From the NCBI GenBank assembly GCA_025716815.1, contig JAIXMN010000007.1, forward strand, positions 1,133,501-1,197,500: a DNA stretch of 64,000 bases, written 5' to 3'. The notes below the pieces were generated by a model. That model did no database searches. It was not told the DNA's origin and saw nothing but the letters and a program-made list of their open reading frames with translations. Shown here piece after piece: positions 57,878 through 64,000 of this stretch. The DNA is from Dichotomocladium elegans (lineage: Eukaryota > Mucoromycota > Mucoromycetes > Mucorales > Lichtheimiaceae). Both the position numbers and the translations under genes were made by a program. The stretch's first letter is position 1. Each line of letters begins with the position of its first letter.

Positions 57878-60800
57878 ATGACCCAACCACAAGCAACTCT
57901 TCATCACTGCGATAACAGCAGCCCATCCGCAACCCCTACCAACGAGAGCACAACCGACCAAAAGCGGGCATCTCAACTAGCCAACTTCGCTTCTTCTCGG
58001 CCTGCTTCCCTTCCGAGAGCGAACTTCAACATCAACTATGAAAACTACACCATCTACATTCCTAATTTCACCTTTGGAAAACCCACATTATTCCCGGGAT
58101 CAGGTGGGCTAATGGGCATGGCCATTGGCAGACGGTAAAATACAAATGCAAATTCGGCTGGAATGTGACAATTCATCTCGAAGAGCTCTGGATGGCTATA
58201 TAGACTGCAAGACGATCACCCTGTCGTTGTCAAACTTTCACCGTATGCCACTCGACTCGAGCGAGAATATTATATTGCACACAGGTTGCTCTCTCAACCC
58301 GATGGAAAGCGCTATAGTCCCACGGTGGTCGATCTGGTATCGCTTGCCAAAGACGGGTTGACGGCGTTGATTTACCTCGACCAGACGGTGCGGCACATTC
58401 CATTGACAACTCAGCGCTTATTTTCGCATTACCGCCTTACATTTGATCCTCCGCCTCCATTTCCATTGCTACACGAAACACGCGAGCAAGAAAAAGAAAG
58501 CGCATCCATGTCATCTCCGGAAACGGCTCAACTCCATCCCGAAACGCCAGGCATCACAATCACTTCCACCCTAAGAGAAGTGGGCCTCTTTCTCGAGTTC
58601 GCCATTGAGGCATGCTCCTGTCTTCAGCTCTTACATGCCAATGGTATTATGCATGGCGAAATCCGGCCTTCAGCCTTCTACTGGTGGTTCCAGGAAGGCA
58701 AAATCCGGGCCAAGATTATCAACTATGGTTCAGGCCTAAGGTCTTACGAGGATCTCTTGCTCACTAGTAGCGGATGGCGACGGGCTGTCATGGCAGCCGC
58801 TGCTCACGATGACTTGCTGGACGACCCAACGATTCTAGATGGATCGGGACGGAATATAGGCCTGCAATCCTCTCGTAATGGTTTCCAGAACGCACTTGCT
58901 TATGTGAGCCCAGTAAGTCCGTTCAGGCAGATTGAATGAAGCGAGGAAAAGAAAAGGAATGACAGGTCCTTACTTTCTTGGATAACTTGTAAAGGAACAA
59001 ACAGGCCGGACATCTTATACACTGGACCACCGGACAGATCTCTACTCGCTCGGCATCATGTTCTTTGAAATCCTGACGGGCCAGGCTCCTTTCGAGGGAT
59101 CTCCCATGTCGATTATTCAAGCTGTCCTATCACAGAACGTCCCGCTTGTGCACACACTTCGGCCGGATGTACCTCCCGTACTCAGCCTCATCATCGATAA
59201 ACTCACTCGCAAGGTCGTACAACAAATCCGAAAAAGGATGCACACAAGCCCCGTGTGATTATTGTATCACAACTAACCAACCTTGTTTTTGCCAGGCCGT
59301 TGACGATCGTTACAACAGTGTTTACGGTGTACGCGAAGATCTCATCGAGTGTCTTCGACGTTTCAAGACAGATGCTAATGATGTAATAATAATACTTTTG
59401 AAAAGGATAGCGTATAGGAGCATGTAAGTGAATGATGCGATACTCATCTGCCACCCTCCGTTTGGTACTGTAGTCTCTTCTTTTTTTCCCGCTCGGACTT
59501 CACGACATCAACTCGGTATTCCAATTCCCAAGCACAGTGTATGGCCGTGATCCTGAAATCGAGCTGTTGCGGGCAGCGATCCGTCGATCTGCGATGAATG
59601 ATCCCACTGATGACGGCGATTCCAACATGCCTTCGGTGTCTGTGTCGACTTCTTCAGGGCGGGTCGGCTCAGCACCGTTGCCGCACGACAAACCGTCTTC
59701 AGAAATCTTGCTTATTGTTGGCCCTGGAGGCGTCGGTATGCAAATTGCTCCTTCTGATCCGCATATACTTGATTCCGCTATCCACCGCCAATAACTGACC
59801 AAAGCCGCTCTTGTTAGGTAAATCGACTGTGGTCTCTGCTGTATACAATTACGCGCGCCAGTATGGCTATCTCGGTACATACAAATTCGATTCGAGCCAA
59901 AAACGTCCTTATAATGGGCTTTTGCAATGCCTCTCATCGGTTTTGCGCCAGCTCCTGACCGAGCCGGAGGCTGTTATCCAAGATTTTTATGAGGACCTCA
60001 AGGCCCAACTCGGCCCGCACTTTAGCAATCTGCATTTGATCGTCAGCAAGGTCCCTGAACTCAAACCAATTTTGAATGGTCATCATCACCACACTGAAGA
60101 GGATGAGGATATGCTGGCCCATACGGAATCGCGCTTTCATGCTGTAAGTATATATATATTGCATCTTTGGTCTCTTTATATAGCTAATGAAATAAACCAA
60201 TGATCGTTTAGGTATTTTTGACTGTGCTTCGAACCATTGCACGGAAGAAGCCCATCACTTTGGTAAAGGAAATACACAAACCATTCCCATATATTCATAA
60301 ATTATGCAGTCTAATTTCTTTTCTCGGGGGATGGGTTGATATGGTAGTTCCTCGACGACCTGACTGAAGCAGGTACGCGGAAGGAGCATGATGGCAGTGA
60401 CATTGAAGAACCATTCGCTAATGCAGCTCTTATACTGATCTTATATCTTGTAGATGACTCGTCACTCCATTTGTTAGCTAATATTATTGATTTCCGCTTA
60501 AAGACAGCGAAGATTCTGTTTATTGTTTCCTGTCGCGACATGAACAAACTACCAGATTCAATCCGAGACCGTATCCTTGTTTCTGATGGGTCCCCAGTCA
60601 ATTCTCAGGTTACTGTCATCAATCTGGCACCCTTGGACGTCAATGCCATTCACCAGCTCGTCAGCCAGAGTCTGCATCGATGCTGCGACGCTACCCGACA
60701 GCTTGGTGATATTATCTTCCATCGCACATATGGAAACCCGTTTTATGCTAAGCAGTTCATGCTCATGATGAAACGCAAAGGAGACATCTGGTTCGATTGG

Positions 60801-63800
60801 GAGGACAAAGAGTGGAAATTTCGACTCGACAATATGGGACAGAACTTCTCCTCCAGTAGGTCTGCATCATCTACGCGCATCAGCAGCAATGGGCACAACA
60901 ACACCGCCAATATTACTCATTCCGAATGGGCATTTTCCGCTGGCGTGTTGGACGTGGAGCACATTGTATCATACCTCAAGGAAATGGATCAGCCCACCCA
61001 GACGCTTTTGACTTGGGCAAGTTTGATGGGAAACGTGTTTGATTTTCGTCAGATAAAGTGCCTGATGATGACGACCTCCATGCCCGACGAAGGCGCTGTC
61101 ATCGTCAAACCTAGTATGAGCGACGTCGGTGACTCAGTCAGCACGAACAGCACCTTAGAAACAGCACCGGCGTATTTTGTAGTTGAAGAGCTTGTACACG
61201 CATCGGCTCGTTTTGATGAGGAAAACGCCGAGGAGATCAATAATCCAGCCATGGCCGGTCTCCAAAACGCGGTTCATGAGGGCGTTCTGCAGCTCAAGTT
61301 TGGCACAAACAATTACCAATTCACACATGATCGTTATTACCAAGCAGCTACTATGCTTGTAAACGAGCAAGACCGCGAGAAAATGCATTTACGCATCGGT
61401 CAAATGCTTATGGTCAACTGGGACGGCGATGCGGATGACATTTTTGTTATTGCTGACCACCTCGTCAAGAGTGCAGATTTGATCAAGCTCTTCAAGGATC
61501 GCAAGAAATATATACATGTCTTGTGCAAAGCAGGCGAGGAAGCGGTGGATGCAGGCGCACTCCGAGTAGGTCACACTTACTACAGCTGTGCAATGAGATT
61601 GATGCCCGATAACCCGTGGGGCGATGCTGATGGTGACACCGAAGAATGTTGTCAAACCCGCTATCGCGAGACACTTGACCTGTACCTACGGATGGCTGAG
61701 CTCGACTGGGGGATCAATCGACGCCAAGAAGCGAGGAGATTGATTGAGGAGATCATGGCGCACACGATGGGACGGCCTATTGAGCGGGCACGTGCTTGGC
61801 GCATTCAAGCCCGGTTTTACTTTCAGCTTCAGCAACACGATCTAGGCATTAACGCCATCACAGACGCCCTTAGTGAGCTCGGCGTGGAGGATATATTTGC
61901 AATGGATGAGCCGCTCCCTCTTCCGACTGAAAGAACTGATTCGCCCACTCACATCCAGCAACTGTACGTCCAAGTGAAGCAGCAAATTTTGGGCAGTGGA
62001 CTTGAAGGCCTTGTGGAGCGCGAACGGTGCAAAGATCGACGTGTCCTAGCCATCATGTCGCTTCTCGGCGAGGCGTGTATGGGCGCATACTGGCTAAGCC
62101 CACATCTCGTTGATCTGATCTCTATAAAGCTTGTTCAGTTGTCGCTCGAGCATGGTATGGGCACAACGAGCGGTAGCGGATTCACCTGGCTCGGATGCAC
62201 CGCCGTTCGATTTAAGGAATACCGGCTTGCGGCTCGCCTTGGCGAGGTCGGTGTGGCCATCAGCGAGAAATTCTCCGGCAACCCTGACATTGCACAAGCT
62301 CTCGTGGTCCACCACGCCTTGCTGTCACAGTTTTCAGATTGCCATTACCGCGACTGCATCGTTCACTTTGAACGAGCATACAAGTATGCGGTTGCAGGTG
62401 GTGACAAGACATTCTCTGCCATGGCTTTGTTCCAAATATCAACAGTCAATTTTTACACCGGTGCAAACCTAATCGAAGTTCAGCGGTATCTTATGGAACG
62501 CATCGAAGAATGTGCGGATGGCGAACGGGACCTTATCCTTACATTGAACATCTCACTTTGGCGCACGGTCCTGTGTCTTGAGGGTAAGCTCTCCATTGAT
62601 CATAATAACGATTCAATGCTCGAATCCACCGAACGTAGCGGCTCTCGACGCGCCCAGCTCTTTCTAGAGACCATCCGGCGATATCATTTGGGTCCGGACA
62701 ATGGATACAATTGGTATGTGCATGTGCTTCAAAACCACGTGGTCTAAACAGAAGAGGATGCTTTTACGTAGGCACTGGAGCCTAAAGATCATTGTCCTCG
62801 TGCATTTTGACCGTTTTGAGGAGGCGGTGAAGATTGGACATAGCAGTTTAGACAAGTCAGCGCAGTATCCAAATCATAAACATATTGGTAACGCCATCTT
62901 TTACCATACGATCGCGATGATTGCGATGATCAGAGACGCCACGCATTTGGACCAAGGAACAAAGGAAGAATACATGTTGCTCGTGGAAAAGAACCGAAAG
63001 AGTCTGGGCGAATGGGGCGAATATTCCTATGTGAATTACAGAATGTATCAAAAACTTGTGGTAAAGGGAGGAGGAAAACATCCATGTCGGTTGTTGAGTG
63101 GAGATATGATATTAAGCGCAAGTTCGGTTATTTAGGAAGCAGAAATATGTACGCTGACAAACGACCCGAACGCAATTCGATTCTACAATGAAGCGCTTGA
63201 GATCGGCCTCGAGGGTCGGTGGTATCCTTTCAGTGCTTATTGCTACCAGCTTATAGCTGAGCACTACATTCGATGCGGCATGAAAATGGTTGCGAAGCCG
63301 CTGCTCCAAAAGGCCCTCGAGATCTACTCCGGCCTTGATGCATGGGGCGTGGTCCGGCACTTTGAAAACAAATATAGCCGCATTCTTAAAGATACCAACA
63401 CAAATGTTGAAGCCGTCGATGCCGCCGTGCAGACGGATGAACAAGATTTTGTGGGCCACAATACAACGCCGATCGAACAATCTGTCTGGTTGGATCAGAC
63501 CCAGCGGGAGCAGTCAACTACCGAGGAAATTCAGCATGGTAGCAGGGCATATATTTCAGAGGATGCCATCTTGTCCCTGGATATTGTGGACCTTATGTCT
63601 ATCATCAAGAGCTCCCAAGGCAAGTGTCCGCGTGTTTAGCCTGGCCGTGTTGTTGTTCTTATAATATATATTAGTAATCTCCAATGAGATGAACTCGTTT
63701 GACGAGCTACTGAAAAAGATGATGGGGATTATTATGGCAAATTCTGCAGCCGAGCTGGGTGCGATTGTCATCAAAGAGGGAGTATTTGGCATTGCGGCTC

Positions 63801-64000
63801 ACGCGAAGAAATCAGGTTGCGAAACCTACAAATCACCGATCCCTCTCACTGACGATATGTGCTTAATCTCAACGTTGGTCGTGCATTATGTCATTCACAC
63901 GCAGACTGTTCTTTTTATACCAAACACATCCGAAGATACTCGATTCACAACCGGATCATGGTTCGCACGCACGGGGCCAAAGTCGGTCATCTGCATCCCC
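57878..64000 (+). CDS. Group X-type hybrid histidine kinase, 5' part (cut by window end)
   Basis: At least 12 exons, about 1770 residues visible. It starts with a kinase-like domain (residues about 80-420): VVVKLSP supplies a lysine, but the catalytic loop reads HGEIRPSAF instead of HRD-x-K-x-x-N and the DFG position reads NYGSG. It is therefore probably a pseudokinase. SLGIMFFEILTGQAPFEG is typical lower-lobe wording. An AAA-type ATPase follows, with Walker A GPGGVGKST (about 513-521) and Walker B FLDDLTEAD. Both form across exon junctions. A long TPR-like helical region runs to about 1600, then a GAF-type domain begins (FDELLKKMMGIIMANSAAEL). This matches Mak1/2/3 and Chk1 (group X) kinases, which sense oxidative stress. 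The histidine kinase and receiver domains should lie beyond the window. One intron (63620-63674) uses a GC donor. Confidence 0.88.

Overview
The window looks like nuclear DNA from an early-diverging fungus, most likely Mucoromycota and perhaps Mucorales. This placement is inferred, not tested by phylogeny. The support is: many short GT-AG introns of about 50-110 bases, CT-rich 5' leaders, and fungal families (copper-fist factor, CYS-3/MetR-like bZIP, Bsd2 adaptor, Tom5, Mdm35, group X hybrid histidine kinase, beta-flanking protein). These sit beside genes often lost in yeasts and other Dikarya (DNMT1, TEN1, TMEM135, a FANCA-like protein). I rebuilt most genes exon by exon. A joined CDS was accepted when introns had usable splice sites, phases agreed and the total was divisible by three.

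Layout, left to right. 1-8.6 kb: end of a glutaredoxin, a Crz1-like zinc-finger factor, a Gpt2/Sct1-type acyltransferase, MDM35, PP1 (GLC7) and ribosomal protein eS27. 10-20.5 kb: TOM5, a coiled-coil protein with an HMMR-like N-terminus, a sulfur-type bZIP factor, a beta-flanking-type protein and two tandem PA-TM-RING ubiquitin ligases. 20.5-32 kb: a Tda3-like FAD oxidoreductase, a poorly explained stretch with a partial duplication, a FANCA-like gene, TMEM135 and a long-chain acyl-CoA synthetase. 32-34.9 kb has no convincing gene. 34.9-44.5 kb: an AAAP amino-acid transporter, a copper-fist regulator, a Q-rich unknown, TEN1 and a Bsd2/NDFIP-type adaptor. 45.4-51.8 kb: DNMT1 and an Sds3-like subunit, convergent. 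53.4-64 kb: a RasGEF, a four-TM membrane protein and a very large hybrid histidine kinase cut by the window edge.

Most genes are ordinary housekeeping loci and their order does not imply a pathway. Two loose groupings stand out. Genome maintenance and chromatin: the FANCA-like protein, TEN1, DNMT1, Sds3 and perhaps the HMMR-like protein. Ubiquitin: two PA-TM-RING ligases, a Bsd2 adaptor with a PPxY motif, a four-TM protein ending in a PPPY motif, and a CUE-like segment at the N-terminus of DNMT1. The two observations I consider most worth follow-up are the FANCA-like protein, shortened at both ends relative to human FANCA, and the DNMT1 with a CUE-like ubiquitin-binding start.

Limits: no database search was possible. 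Family calls rest on remembered motifs, first exons and untranslated introns are the weakest parts, and several intergenic stretches remain unexplained.
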